Below, in pieces: positions 35,602-44,491 of a stretch of DNA of 44,934 bases. Under the pieces are notes generated by a model that saw nothing but the letters and a program-made list of their open reading frames with translations, did not search any database and had not been told where the DNA came from. How positions within the stretch are numbered: the first letter of the stretch is position 1; the number at the start of each line of letters is the position of its first letter. A program made the position numbers and the translations under genes. This stretch comes from an uncultured Lachnospiraceae bacterium (lineage in GTDB: Bacteria; Bacillota; Clostridia; Lachnospirales; Lachnospiraceae): NCBI GenBank assembly GCA_910586555.1, contig CAJUJY010000031.1:1-44934 (forward strand). Direction: 5' to 3'.

Positions 35602-38600
35602 TCAGCCTTTGGCTACTACTACTTTTTTACCCTGTCCTTTATTTTTAAATAGTGTTTTATATGGTTTAAGCTTAACTGGCGGCACTGTTATTTTACAGTT
35701 ATTTACACCCTTAAGTGCCTGTCTGCCAACTTTTTGCAGTTTAAGTGATTTAACCAGCATCCTGCGCAACTGGCTGCAATATTTAAATGTAGAATTGCCT
35801 ATCTTTGTAACCTGGCTGTTAATAACTACTGAACGCAGGTCAGTACAATTTTCAAGTGCACTTGCACCAATAGTTACTTTAGCAGTATTTACACCAAACC
35901 TTAATGAAAGCTTTTTATTTGTTTTACTGCCACCTGGCTTTTCCTCTTTGCCAATAACAAATTTCTCTAAACTAGTACAATTTTTAAAAGCATTCTTTCC
36001 GACTGCTGTTACAGAAGATGGAAGCTTTATATTAGTAAGATTTGTACATCCTTTAAATGCCCCGCTGTCTATTTTTAAAATCCCTTCTTTTATTTTGACA
36101 TTTTTTAGTTTTTTACAGCCCTTAAATGCCTGCTTTCCTATTGTTTCAACATTACTGCCTATTACTACTTGTTTCAATTTAGAACGTGCAAAAGCCATGG
36201 AATCAATTTCAGTAACTGTATATTCAACACCATTAACAGTTACTGTATCAGGTATTATTAATTTTCTTTTTGCTTTGTCAGTTGTACCAGTTAATTTAAG
36301 CCTGCCATTTCCTGTGCTTTTATACTTTACACCACCTGATGCAGCTTCCTTTCCTGCTGGCATAAAATTATTATTCCCGTTTGTATTGTCCTGTGGTGTA
36401 TTATTGTTATCTTTGTTATTATCCCCGTCTGGCTGCCCTGGTGCTTGTGATGGCTGGCTTTCTGGTACTTGTGGTGATGGTGATGGCTGCCCGCCTGGTT
36501 CTCCTGGTGTTCCTGGCCGTTGTGACGGCTGGTTTTCTGGCGCCTTTGTCTGTACTGGTGCTTGTGTATCTGATGGTGTTTGTGTCTGTACTGGCGCTTG
36601 TGTATCTGATGGTGTTTGTGTATTAGCTGGTACATTTGTTGTCTGTGGCGTATTTGGTATCTGTGGGACATATGGTGATACCGGGTTTATATTTCCTTGT
36701 GGTATCTTTGTTGCTGTGCCTCCTGGATTTGTTGTACCTGATGGTACTGTTGTGCCTCCTGGGTTTGTTGTGCCTGATGGTATTGTTGTATTTCCTGGGT
36801 TTGTTGTGCCTGATGGTACTGTTGTGCCTCCTGGGTTTGTTGTGCCTGATGGCGCTGTTGTATTTCCTGGGTTTGTTGTACCTGATGGCACTGTTGTATT
36901 TCCTGGGTTTGTTGTACCTGATGGTACTGTTGTATTTCCTGGATTTTCTGTACCTGATGGTGCCTGGGTTACATTCCCTGGGGCTTTTGTTTCCTCTGTC
37001 TGGTTTTTATCCCACTTTGCAATAAGCCTTATATCCTGTGTAACTTTATCTTTGATAAAATCCCATTTATTTTCAAATCCTGTATCTTTATACCAGCCTG
37101 CAAATGTATATCCAGCCCTTTCTGGCTGTGCTGGCTCTGTAACTGCCACATTATAAGAAAGCCCTTCTATAGCATTAATGCCGTTTCCGCCATTACTGTC
37201 AAAACTTACAGTAAGTGCCTTTCCTTCGCCAATGTTATAACATGCATATATACCGTTTAAGCCTGATGTGGTTACTGCACTTTTATCTATCTTAATATAA
37301 CATATTCCTGCACTAAGGCCTTCAATTTTTCCAGATGTACATTGTTTATAGCTAGTGTCATTTCCCAATGAATAAGCCATGTCTGTTGTAAGTCCCTCTA
37401 TTATGCCATCTTTCCTGCCTTTTACAGTTTCATCTGATTTGGTTACACCTTCTATAATATCAGTTTCTACATAACCATTCTTTATCTCTATTATTTTAGA
37501 TGCAGCATTTTTCTGGCTGCTGGTGTTAAGCCTTACTTCTATACTGCCATTATCAAGGTCATCTTTTGTTAAAGTATGGCTCTGCCCTGTATATGCAGGA
37601 TTTGATGTATCTAATTTTAAATTCCACCATTCGTAATTATACTCTGTATCTGTTTCCTGTGGTGGTATTATGCCTTTATATGCTTTTAATGTTATGCTGT
37701 TATCACTTCCGGCCGAACCTGATATAATAATTTCATCAATAGCCCTTGTTTTATAATTATTTTTATATAAAGAATACTGTGTTGGCTGTGCTGTACTATG
37801 GGAAATACCAAGATATGCTTCTTCACCATTTATTTTTACAATCCCCTCTTCTTTAGTAATATACCCTGTTATATATTCTTCTAAATTGGTTGTTACAGTA
37901 TATTCCCTGTTGTATTCAAATTTATCTGTAATATTATTGCCATACATATCTGCCCAGTCCACATGTATATTTTCTTCCTGTAAAGTACTATTTCCATTTT
38001 TTACTTTAAGGACTGCTTCTGTGTCTGGTTCTTTGCCTGGTTCCGGATTATCAAGCCCTGTAATTCCAAGTTCCATTGAAGGGACTACTTCTATATCTAC
38101 AGGGTTTCCAAGCTTTGATGTATAAATTGTCTTAGGGCTGGTACTGGTATTATATTCCTCTGCAAATATATATAAATCGTAACTGCCTGCTTCTAAATCC
38201 TTTGGCATTTTAAAATTTGAAGATGTACTGTCTGTCTTAGCATCTGAGTCAATCTTTCCATAATACAGGATTTCCCCGTCTTTTTTTGATATTATTGCAG
38301 ATACATCAGTTGCACTGTTTAATACATCTTCTGCTTTTCTGTGTGCTGCATTTATAGAATATGAATTATAATCAGCTTTCTCGCCATAACCCTCCATAAG
38401 TATAATCTTGCCGCCTTTAACACTTGCGTCCATGCTTTGTGCTGATTTCTCTTCTGCAAGTATCCAGCTTGTAGCTGTATTGGCTGGCTCTTCTTCTACT
38501 TTTGACAGTGCCACCGGCCATTGTTTGTTAAAGCTTTGTGATACAGATAATGTAATCTTTGACTTATCTATGCCTGTTATTCCATTATTTACTACACCAA

Positions 38601-38739
38601 AATTAACCTGTTTTATTAATTCTGTACCTGTTGTTTCATCTGCAAAAGCAGGTACTGCTGGCGCTGCACAAATAATAAGTGCTATGCTGGTTACTAAGGC
38701 AAGCACCCTTTCTACTGTCCCATGTACCTTATACCTCAT
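35602..38739 (-). CDS. Secreted BspA-like leucine-rich-repeat surface protein with InlB-type repeat
   Basis: A 1045-residue exported protein. A signal peptide is clear (VLALVTSIALIICAAPAVPA, then FADE). Residues about 30-500 are beta-rich and have no family I can name. Residues 506-578 form a Listeria-Bacteroides/InlB-B repeat (VSFDSNGG, GYTFAGWYKD, LIAKWDK). Residues about 590-680 are 12-residue tandem repeats (NPGNTTVPSGTT), then a Pro/Gln-rich linker. Residues about 800-1030 are LRR_5 repeats of the BspA type (MAFARSKLKQVVIGSNVETI, AFKGCKKLKNVKI). No LPxTG or other anchor is visible. It likely acts in adhesion or substrate contact outside the cell. AAGGAGG precedes the ATG. Confidence 0.87.
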   Translation of the reverse strand: MRYKVHGTVERVLALVTSIALIICAAPAVPAFADETTGTELIKQVNFGVVNNGITGIDKSKITLSVSQSFNKQWPVALSKVEEEPANTATSWILAEEKSAQSMDASVKGGKIILMEGYGEKADYNSYSINAAHRKAEDVLNSATDVSAIISKKDGEILYYGKIDSDAKTDSTSSNFKMPKDLEAGSYDLYIFAEEYNTSTSPKTIYTSKLGNPVDIEVVPSMELGITGLDNPEPGKEPDTEAVLKVKNGNSTLQEENIHVDWADMYGNNITDKFEYNREYTVTTNLEEYITGYITKEEGIVKINGEEAYLGISHSTAQPTQYSLYKNNYKTRAIDEIIISGSAGSDNSITLKAYKGIIPPQETDTEYNYEWWNLKLDTSNPAYTGQSHTLTKDDLDNGSIEVRLNTSSQKNAASKIIEIKNGYVETDIIEGVTKSDETVKGRKDGIIEGLTTDMAYSLGNDTSYKQCTSGKIEGLSAGICYIKIDKSAVTTSGLNGIYACYNIGEGKALTVSFDSNGGNGINAIEGLSYNVAVTEPAQPERAGYTFAGWYKDTGFENKWDFIKDKVTQDIRLIAKWDKNQTEETKAPGNVTQAPSGTENPGNTTVPSGTTNPGNTTVPSGTTNPGNTTAPSGTTNPGGTTVPSGTTNPGNTTIPSGTTNPGGTTVPSGTTNPGGTATKIPQGNINPVSPYVPQIPNTPQTTNVPANTQTPSDTQAPVQTQTPSDTQAPVQTKAPENQPSQRPGTPGEPGGQPSPSPQVPESQPSQAPGQPDGDNNKDNNNTPQDNTNGNNNFMPAGKEAASGGVKYKSTGNGRLKLTGTTDKAKRKLIIPDTVTVNGVEYTVTEIDSMAFARSKLKQVVIGSNVETIGKQAFKGCKKLKNVKIKEGILKIDSGAFKGCTNLTNIKLPSSVTAVGKNAFKNCTSLEKFVIGKEEKPGGSKTNKKLSLRFGVNTAKVTIGASALENCTDLRSVVINSQVTKIGNSTFKYCSQLRRMLVKSLKLQKVGRQALKGVNNCKITVPPVKLKPYKTLFKNKGQGKKVVVAKG
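36720..36970. repeat. 36-bp tandem repeats inside the BspA-like gene
   Basis: About six to seven copies of a 36-base unit encode the residues NPG(N/G)TT(V/A/I)PSGTT. The copies differ at few positions and remain in frame. Such arrays can expand or shrink by slippage, changing the length of the stalk between the surface domain and the LRR region. Confidence 0.8.
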
Positions 38740-38838
38740 AAAAAACCTACCTCCTTAATATATAAAAAACTTTTTGCCATACTCTTTAACTATCTGGTTA
38801 TGGAGCGGTCTGTACCTATTTAATATATTACTAAAAAT

Positions 38839-38877
38839 ATCCAGAAAAGAAAAGCCTAAAAATATATTTTTCTGGAT
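38839..38877 (-). terminator. Second hairpin after the ECF operon
   Basis: ATCCAGAAAA (38839-38848) pairs with TTTTCTGGAT (38868-38877). On the minus strand it is followed by ATTTTTAG. It stands behind the terminator at 38878 and may act as a backup before the LRR gene promoter. Confidence 0.45.
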
Positions 38878-38912
38878 AAAAAAAGCAGGCTTTGTTACAA
38901 GCCCGCTTTTTT
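38878..38912 (-). terminator. Intrinsic terminator of the ECF sigma operon
   Basis: A GC-rich stem (GC-GGGCTT against AAGCC-GC with one mismatch) is flanked by A6 and T6-7 runs. It lies 17 bases after the last gene of the sigma-factor operon on the minus strand and ends in a run of T in that direction. Confidence 0.85.
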
Positions 38913-38928
38913 AAGCAGATATGGTACA

Positions 38929-39234
38929 TTACAAGCCAATCCAGTATCTTTCAGGATAGTGCTGGTACATCCAGTCAAATCCTGCCATGCATAATGCAAA
39001 CATTACAAGCATCATTATAATTATAATTGCTGCAAAATCATATTTATACTGGAGCTGTTTCTGGTGAAGTGCATAATAAAGTACTTCAGCACCAAGAAGT
39101 ATAAATATTAATGGCCATAGTGTAAATATAAAATAATACTGTAAACTGCTAAAAAATATACGCAGTAAAAATAATACACCAAAAACCAGCAGTACAACCC
39201 CTAATGTAAATGTCCCTACACGTCTTTCTCTCAT
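38929..39234 (-). CDS. Small LiaI/LiaF-like membrane protein (DUF5668 type)
   Basis: About 101 residues with three hydrophobic segments: TFTLGVVLLVFGVLFLLRIF, YYFIFTLWPLIFILLGAEVL and DFAAIIIIMMLVMFALCMAG. The pattern G-x-x-L-x-x-x-G with WPL is typical of the membrane part of LiaF and DUF5668 proteins that sense envelope stress. I start at MRERRVG because GGAGGGAG lies right before it; the 24 codons upstream overlap the previous gene and look non-coding. It is last in the ECF operon, which suggests a role in the same envelope-stress response. Confidence 0.75.
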   Translation of the reverse strand: MRERRVGTFTLGVVLLVFGVLFLLRIFFSSLQYYFIFTLWPLIFILLGAEVLYYALHQKQLQYKYDFAAIIIIMMLVMFALCMAGFDWMYQHYPERYWIGL

Positions 39235-39268
39235 ATTCTCCCTCCGTTCCAGAAATATTTCCCAGAAT

Positions 39269-39817
39269 TTATAATATATCCTTATCCTGTGTATAAGTGT
39301 CATCATTGTCCATCTGGATTTTCTTGCCTTTTATAAGATAAAGCCCTGCTGTTATTACTGCTGCTGCAAATACAAACCTTGGCAGGTAATCAAATACTAA
39401 ATCCATAAGCCACCAGTGGTATGAATAACCAAACAGCCTTCTTAGCATATATACTATATTTTGAAGCAGTATATAACTTCCCATTAATATTAAAACAACT
39501 GCTGCTGGTATACGTAATTTACTGCCTTGGACTTTGAAGCTTGTGCTATATTCTGTAAATAAATACCCGTCTTTAAGTTTATTAAAGTCTTCATCTGGAA
39601 GGGAATTAGTATTTATTGAGTCAAAAAATGCGTAAGCCCATATAACAGGAAGCCCAAGTAACAGCCAGTCAATATTTACTATCTCTGCCAGAAGTATTTC
39701 TGCAAAAAATGCTGACATAAGGCTTGTTCCCCGTTTTAAAAATCCCTGGTACATCTGTCCTGCACCTGGTACAAATGATATAAAAAAGTTCCAGAACTGG
39801 TTTCTTTTATATGGCAT
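39269..39817 (-). CDS. Membrane protein of the ECF sigma operon
   Basis: A 182-residue protein with about four hydrophobic stretches. The start (FFISFVPGAGQMYQGFLKRG, then LMSAFF) resembles TM2-type or PspC-associated small membrane proteins found beside sigma-factor genes in Clostridia. The middle has a short soluble part (DEDFNKLKDGYLFTEYS). RBS AGAGGG lies before the ATG. It comes 41 bases after the anti-sigma gene and before the LiaF-like gene. I infer a part in envelope-stress signalling; no catalytic residues are visible. Confidence 0.7.
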   Translation of the reverse strand: MPYKRNQFWNFFISFVPGAGQMYQGFLKRGTSLMSAFFAEILLAEIVNIDWLLLGLPVIWAYAFFDSINTNSLPDEDFNKLKDGYLFTEYSTSFKVQGSKLRIPAAVVLILMGSYILLQNIVYMLRRLFGYSYHWWLMDLVFDYLPRFVFAAAVITAGLYLIKGKKIQMDNDDTYTQDKDIL

Positions 39818-39858
39818 AATATCCCTCTTTCCTTATTTAATAATTGTTTTAATAGCTG

Positions 39859-40353
39859 CTACTCCAGGTTTAATGCTTTAGATACATCTTCTGATATTTT
39901 ACCAGATGTACTTCTAAATAAATCTAATACCTTGGAATTATTCTTTCTGTCTTTTTCTGTAATTTCCTTTGTAAGAGAAAACCGGTTTTTATAACCTGCT
40001 GCCCCGCTGCCTGGCAGGGACGTTGTCATAATTACTGATACTGCTATGCTTACAGCAAAACATACTTTTGCTGTATACATTAAAAATTCATTCCGTTTCT
40101 TTCTGGAGTTAAATGATAAAAGCTTTACATTTCTAGTAAGTCCTCCCTTATTATAAACAGTCTGTTCTAATATGCTTTCCTTTAAACCAGGCGGTGTATA
40201 AACAGTTTCTTTCTCCTGCATTGCACTGGCAAGCTTTCCTGCACAGAAAGTACATTCTGATATATGCTTGTAAAAACCTGCCTGTTCTTCTTGTGCCATA
40301 TGGCCTGAAATATAATTTTTTAACTGTATTTCTGTTATATGTGGTGTAAGCAT
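39859..40353 (-). CDS. Anti-sigma factor with zinc-finger domain
   Basis: A 164-residue protein. The N-terminal ZAS motif reads HISECTFC (H-x3-C-x2-C, about residues 30-37), the metal site by which such factors hold ECF sigma factors. One membrane helix follows near residue 95 (LMYTAKVCFAVSIAVSVIMT), then a short outside part with many lysines and serines. Its ATG overlaps the sigma stop in TAATG, so translation is coupled, and the pair should be made at equal levels. An outside signal would release the sigma factor. Confidence 0.85.
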   Translation of the reverse strand: MLTPHITEIQLKNYISGHMAQEEQAGFYKHISECTFCAGKLASAMQEKETVYTPPGLKESILEQTVYNKGGLTRNVKLLSFNSRKKRNEFLMYTAKVCFAVSIAVSVIMTTSLPGSGAAGYKNRFSLTKEITEKDRKNNSKVLDLFRSTSGKISEDVSKALNLE

Positions 40354-40883
40354 TATATTATATCCTCCTTCCTGGCTTTTTTCCTAAGCATTTCTTTGGC
40401 CCTGCGTATCTGCGTCTGTATTGTTTTAAGTTTTTTGCCTGCCTTGTCTGCAATTTGTGCCGCTGTCATGCCATTACAGTAATAATCAAGTGCAACTTCA
40501 TTATATGGTGGTTTAAGCGTCTGGCATACCTTTATTAATCCACGCTTTGTTTCTTCTTGCAAGAAGTTTTCTTCTGGCGGGGGTACAGATGAAGTGTTTT
40601 CAAGCAGTATATTTTCTTCTGTTGGGACAGCCCGCCTGTCTGCCCTTTTTAAGAAGTCAAGGCATTTATTAACAGCAATTCTTGTAACAAACCCGCCTGG
40701 GTTATTTCCATCAAAGTTTTCTAATGATTTATATATAGAAAGAAATGTTTCTTGTACCATATCCTCTGCATCAAAATAATTATTTGTCATTTTGTAGCAG
40801 ATGGAAAAAGCTAACTTTTCATACTGGTCAAGCATTTCTATAAATTTCTTATCTTTATCTGGCATTTCTTTCTCCAAAACCAT
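40353..40883 (-). CDS. ECF-type RNA polymerase sigma factor
   Basis: A 176-residue extracytoplasmic-function sigma factor. Region 2 reads EKLAFSICYKMTNNYFDAED and MVQETFLSIYKSLENFDG. Region 4 is at the C-terminus (VALDYYCNGMTAAQIADKAG, then KLKTIQTQIRRAKEML). It begins the operon followed by its anti-sigma and two membrane proteins, a standard envelope-stress arrangement. GAGG lies about five bases before the ATG. A perfect palindrome (40919-40930) stands 36 bases upstream. Its regulon is not predictable from this window. Confidence 0.9.
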   Translation of the reverse strand: MVLEKEMPDKDKKFIEMLDQYEKLAFSICYKMTNNYFDAEDMVQETFLSIYKSLENFDGNNPGGFVTRIAVNKCLDFLKRADRRAVPTEENILLENTSSVPPPEENFLQEETKRGLIKVCQTLKPPYNEVALDYYCNGMTAAQIADKAGKKLKTIQTQIRRAKEMLRKKARKEDII

Positions 40884-40918
40884 TCCACCTCGCTTGCTGC
40901 CTGCTTTTTAACCCTTCT

Positions 40919-40930
40919 GTTATATATAAC
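40919..40930. promoter_or_regulatory. 12-bp palindrome upstream of the ECF sigma gene
   Basis: GTTATATATAAC is a perfect palindrome ahead of the sigma start and overlaps the likely promoter region (TATATA). It could be an operator or simply a symmetrical -10 region. Confidence 0.35.
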
Positions 40931-40995
40931 GCGGCAGGAAACAAAAAGTCTTCAGAAATTTTAAAAAATATCTAAAAATTTTTAGTGCCAGATAT

Positions 40996-41032
40996 AAAAA
41001 AGGGAAAGCCGCAGAAACAGCTTTCCTTTTTT
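40996..41032 (-). terminator. Intrinsic terminator of the GH5 gene
   Basis: A-rich arm plus GGGAAAGC (40996-41009) pairs with GCTTTCC plus T6 (41020-41032) around a ten-base loop. On the minus strand it begins at the GH5 stop codon and ends in CCCTTTTTTATA. Confidence 0.85.
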
Positions 41033-42081
41033 CAGCTTTTATATTTTTTTATAAGCCATTTCCCTTGTTCTGATAAATCAGAGGTTTTATAACCTGATGT
41101 TTTTGTACATGAAGGATTTAACAGGGAAGCACTCTCTGCTTTATTTGAAAGACTCCAGCAGATATAACTTGTCTTATGGCTGTCCATTAATTTAATCCAT
41201 TCATTTGCACTCTGGAAATCATAAGCACCGTTGCCACTTGCCTCACATGCACCAAATTCTGTACATATTACTGGAAGTCCGTTATCATAAGCTTTTTTAA
41301 GCTTTTCACGGTAACTGTCCTTATGTGTTGCTGCATAAAAGTGGACTGAGTACATTATATTTGTAAATCCTTTTAGCGGGCTTTCTGATACAACGTCAAC
41401 ATCCTGTGACCAGGACGGTGTACCTGTTATTATAACAGCGTTGCTGTTCTTCCTTATTGTTTTAATTATCTTTCTGGCATATGATTTAATGTCATTCCAT
41501 GTTGTCCCGCCGTTTGGTTCATTACAAATCTCATATAACACATTATTATATGAACTGTATTTTTTACTAACTTTTTTAAAGAAGCTTACAGCCTCTTTCT
41601 GGTATTTCTTAGGGTTCTGGTCATTAAGCACATGCCAGTCAATTATTACATACATGCCAAGCTTATCTGCTGCTTTTACCCCTGTATCTATTGTTTCTAA
41701 AAGCTTTTTCCTGTTTTCATTATCTGTAACACAATATCCATTATAATCTTCTGTATACATGGCAAGGCGTATTGTATTAGCACCCCACTGGTCACGTATT
41801 GTTTTAAATGATGCTTCATTTACATATGGATACCCAATATCCCAGTTAATTCCATGTGTACTGGCACCTTTAAGCTGTACAGGTTTTCCATTTTTACCAG
41901 TAAGTCTGTTTCCCTTTACTGATAACTGCCCATGTTTTGATGTAAATAAAGAAGCTGCTTTTACATATATGGCTGCTTCTTCTTTATTGTATGCCATGCC
42001 TGTAAATAATGCTTTTATAACCAGGGCAGTTATTGTCAGAAAACAGGCCATCCTTTTATATATTTTATTAATATGCAGCAA
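41032..42081 (-). CDS. GH5 (subfamily 2-like) endo-beta-1,4-glucanase
   Basis: A secreted cellulase of about 349 residues. A signal-anchor sits at the start (ACFLTITALVIKALFTG). The barrel begins with LKGASTHGIN and has VIIDWHV, the acid/base glutamate in YEICNEPNG, VHFYAATH and the nucleophile glutamate in VICTEFGA. No binding module, dockerin or sortase motif follows. The start is TTG, preceded by AAAGGGGG at normal spacing; no ATG with a ribosome site is available. It lies 22 bases after the ABC ATPase gene on the same strand and may share its transcript, yet no functional link is evident. It should cut cellulose or mixed-link glucans outside the cell. Confidence 0.88.
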   Translation of the reverse strand: MLHINKIYKRMACFLTITALVIKALFTGMAYNKEEAAIYVKAASLFTSKHGQLSVKGNRLTGKNGKPVQLKGASTHGINWDIGYPYVNEASFKTIRDQWGANTIRLAMYTEDYNGYCVTDNENRKKLLETIDTGVKAADKLGMYVIIDWHVLNDQNPKKYQKEAVSFFKKVSKKYSSYNNVLYEICNEPNGGTTWNDIKSYARKIIKTIRKNSNAVIITGTPSWSQDVDVVSESPLKGFTNIMYSVHFYAATHKDSYREKLKKAYDNGLPVICTEFGACEASGNGAYDFQSANEWIKLMDSHKTSYICWSLSNKAESASLLNPSCTKTSGYKTSDLSEQGKWLIKKYKS

Positions 42082-42103
42082 TAAAATGCCCCCTTTTGCA
42101 ATA

Positions 42104-42826
42104 TTATAATACTTTGCTTAAAAACTCCTTAAGCCTGTCATTATCTGGCTCTTCAAAAATTTTTCCAGGTGTCCCCGCTTCTGCAATAACACCATTATTC
42201 ATAAAAAGCACCCTGTCTGATATTTCTTTTGCAAATCCCATTTCATGTGTAACTATCATCATTGTCATTCCACTTTTTGCAAGGCCTTTTATAACCTCTA
42301 ACACTTCTCCTACCATTTCCGGATCAAGTGCAGAAGTCGGCTCATCAAATAACATAACTTCTGGCTCCATTGCCATTGCACGTACTATTGCAAGTCTTTG
42401 TTTCTGTCCGCCTGAAAGCTTTGCAGGTTTTACATCTGCCTTGTCCTTAAGCCCTACCCTGTCTAAAAGTTCCATAGCCCTTATATGTGCTTTATCTTTA
42501 TCCATTTTCTTAAGATGTATAGGTGCCATTGTAATATTTTTCTCAACTGTCATATGTGGGAATACATTAAAATGCTGGAATACCATTCCCATTTTCTGCC
42601 GGTGCAGGTTTATATTTACTCCTTTGGCAGTAATATCTTCACCCTTAAAAAGTATACGTCCTGATGATGGCACTTCAAGCAGGTTCATACATCTTAAAAG
42701 TGTAGATTTGCCAGAACCTGAAGGCCCGATAAGGCTTACTATTTCATTCTGGCTTACCTGCTGTGTTACATCTTTAAGCACTTCAAGGCTGCCAAATTTC
42801 TTTGAAATATGTTCAAATTTAATCAT
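42104..42826 (-). CDS. glnQ: Polar amino-acid ABC transporter ATPase (GlnQ-like)
   Basis: A 240-residue ATPase that powers import of a polar amino acid. Walker A is GPSGSGKS, the signature is LSGGQKQR, and Walker B with its glutamate is VMLFDEPTSALDPE, followed by VTHEMGFAKE. FQHFNVFPHMTVEKNI is typical of the GlnQ/HisP group. Its ATG shares one base with the permease stop (TAATG), so the two are coupled. It is the last transporter gene, ahead of the glucanase. The exact amino acid is not set by sequence. Confidence 0.92.
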   Translation of the reverse strand: MIKFEHISKKFGSLEVLKDVTQQVSQNEIVSLIGPSGSGKSTLLRCMNLLEVPSSGRILFKGEDITAKGVNINLHRQKMGMVFQHFNVFPHMTVEKNITMAPIHLKKMDKDKAHIRAMELLDRVGLKDKADVKPAKLSGGQKQRLAIVRAMAMEPEVMLFDEPTSALDPEMVGEVLEVIKGLAKSGMTMMIVTHEMGFAKEISDRVLFMNNGVIAEAGTPGKIFEEPDNDRLKEFLSKVL

Positions 42827-43491
42827 TATGCACGCAGCCTCCTTTCCAGATATGCTACAAGCTTGCTAAGTGTAAATGATAGTACAAAGTATATTGCCCC
42901 TGCTATAAAAAGTGGTTCAAGTGTTAAGAATGTTGCACCATTAATTGTACGGTATGTGGTCATAAGATCTCCTACAAAAAACGTAGATGCAAGGGACGTT
43001 TCTTTAATATCTGTAACAAATTCATTAGCAAGGGCAGGCAGTATATTCTTCATTGCCTGTGGCAGCACAACCATGCGCAAAGTCTGCACATGGTTAAGCC
43101 CAAGGCTTCTTGCTGCTTCTGTCTGGCCGTGGTCAACTGACTGTATGCCTGAACGTATTATTTCTGATATATAAGCTGTTGTATTTAACACAAGCCCGAC
43201 TGATACAGCCGCAAAGGGTGAAAGGTTAATACCTATCTCTGGAAGCAGGAACATAAATATATATAACTGTAAAAGTAATGGTGTATTACGGAATAACTCT
43301 ATATATGCTGTTCCAATAAATGATAATATCCTGTTACTTGCCATTTTTAAAAGGGCAACAAGCGTTCCAAACATTGTTCCAAATGTTACTGCTATAAAAG
43401 CAAGCAGAAGGGTGTAGCCTATCCCTTGCATAAACAGCCCGCTATACTCATTTAACACCCTTATTATGTTACCAGACAGTGTAAACTCCAC
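42826..43491 (-). CDS. Polar amino-acid ABC transporter permease (HisM-type)
   Basis: A 221-residue permease with about five helices. GIGYTLLLAFIAVTFGTMFG opens the transport domain; the coupling loop shows EAARSLGLNHVQTLRMVVLP, the EAA motif that docks on the ATPase, and QAMKNILPALANEF. It probably forms a homodimer, since no second permease gene is present. It stands 23 bases after the substrate-binding gene. The length fits the amino-acid permease family. Confidence 0.9.
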   Translation of the reverse strand: MEFTLSGNIIRVLNEYSGLFMQGIGYTLLLAFIAVTFGTMFGTLVALLKMASNRILSFIGTAYIELFRNTPLLLQLYIFMFLLPEIGINLSPFAAVSVGLVLNTTAYISEIIRSGIQSVDHGQTEAARSLGLNHVQTLRMVVLPQAMKNILPALANEFVTDIKETSLASTFFVGDLMTTYRTINGATFLTLEPLFIAGAIYFVLSFTLSKLVAYLERRLRA

Positions 43492-43514
43492 TATTATAAC
43501 CTCCGTTCTAATAT

Positions 43515-44351
43515 TTATCCAGCAATAGTTGATGTAAGCTCCTGTGCTTCTACAAGCCAGCCTTCGTATAATTTTTTATCATTAATTTCTTTTATAATTT
43601 CATTCATCTTGTCTTTTAATTCAGTTGCCCCTTTATTAACTGCTACTACAAGCTCTGCTTCATCATAGATAAAAACAGGTTCTGCTATTGCCAGTGAAGG
43701 ATCACTTGCTACAATGGAGTCTGCTACTACCTTTTGTAATACTACCCCTGCTGCCTTACCAGATTTAACCATCTGTATCCCATCTGTAACTTTATTAATA
43801 AGCTGTTTCTTAGCACCAGAAAGATACTGGTCTGCTATTGAGTCCTGCGCTGAAGCATTCTGTGCAGTAATTGTTTCACCATCAAAACCTGATGCTTCCT
43901 TGTATTTATCTGCATCTTCTTTATTCACTACTACTACCTGCTCTGAATCATCAAAGTAAGGATCTGTAAAGTCTACAGATTCCTTCCTTTTTTCTGAAGG
44001 ATAATATGCATTAATTGAACAGTCAACTTTATTTTGTGTAACACCAGCAAGACAAGTATCAAAGTCCATTGCGAGTACTTCCATTTTAACTCCTAATTTC
44101 TCTGCAATATATTTAATCATTTCAATGTCTGCACCTACATAAGTATCTTGTCCGCTCTTGGACGGATCCTGGAATTCATAAGGTGCAAAATCAGGTGAAA
44201 CTGCTACTTTAAGTACTCCTGCTTCCTGTACTTTTTCAAGTGCGTTTTTGCTTTTTTCACTGCTGCTGCCACCACTGTCTTTTCCGCAGCCTGCAAGACC
44301 TAATACCATAGCTGCACATAACACAGCAGTCAATAATTTTTTAAGTTTCAT
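43515..44351 (-). CDS. Lipoprotein substrate-binding protein of a polar amino-acid ABC transporter
   Basis: A 278-residue SBP_bac_3 protein. The signal sequence ends in the lipobox LAGC (C22), so it is lipid-anchored outside the membrane. The mature part starts LKVAVSPDFAPYEFQD, has VGADIEMIKYIAEKLGVKM, and VDCSINAYYPSEKRKESVDF, the family's ligand pocket with its arginine. It binds an amino acid and hands it to the permease. GGAGG lies seven bases before the ATG, after a leader of about 165 bases with a terminator-like hairpin. The ligand is not certain. Confidence 0.92.
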   Translation of the reverse strand: MKLKKLLTAVLCAAMVLGLAGCGKDSGGSSSEKSKNALEKVQEAGVLKVAVSPDFAPYEFQDPSKSGQDTYVGADIEMIKYIAEKLGVKMEVLAMDFDTCLAGVTQNKVDCSINAYYPSEKRKESVDFTDPYFDDSEQVVVVNKEDADKYKEASGFDGETITAQNASAQDSIADQYLSGAKKQLINKVTDGIQMVKSGKAAGVVLQKVVADSIVASDPSLAIAEPVFIYDEAELVVAVNKGATELKDKMNEIIKEINDKKLYEGWLVEAQELTSTIAG

Positions 44352-44455
44352 AATAATCCTCCATTCCTGTTATAAGCCTGCCAAGCTCCCTGCAACAGGC
44401 ACAAAGCTGCTATCTTCTTATAACCATGTTATTTCAACTGTACCCGTACATAGAA

Positions 44456-44491
44456 AAAGCAGGCAGCCAGACACCGTCTGCCGTCTGCTTT
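44456..44491 (-). terminator. Terminator-like hairpin in the ABC transporter leader
   Basis: On the minus strand AAAGCAG (44491-44485) then GCAG pair with CTGC then CTGCTTT (44466-44456), followed by TTC. It lies about 105 bases before the substrate-binding gene and about 25 bases after a probable transcription start. It may be an attenuator or the terminator of an upstream transcript. The rest of the gap to 44619 shows no gene. Confidence 0.5.

Noticed and set aside
36720..36970. CRISPR-like regular repeats
   Set aside because: Units are directly adjacent with no spacers, stay in frame and encode a typical surface-protein stalk.
35534..37156. 540-codon plus-strand reading frame opposite the BspA-like gene
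   Set aside because: Its repeats mirror the Thr/Pro/Gly repeats on the other strand, its composition is odd, and no ribosome site or domain supports it. The minus-strand gene has signal peptide and LRR domains.
41032..42081. Cellulosome component
   Set aside because: The GH5 protein has no dockerin or binding module and no scaffoldin gene is nearby.
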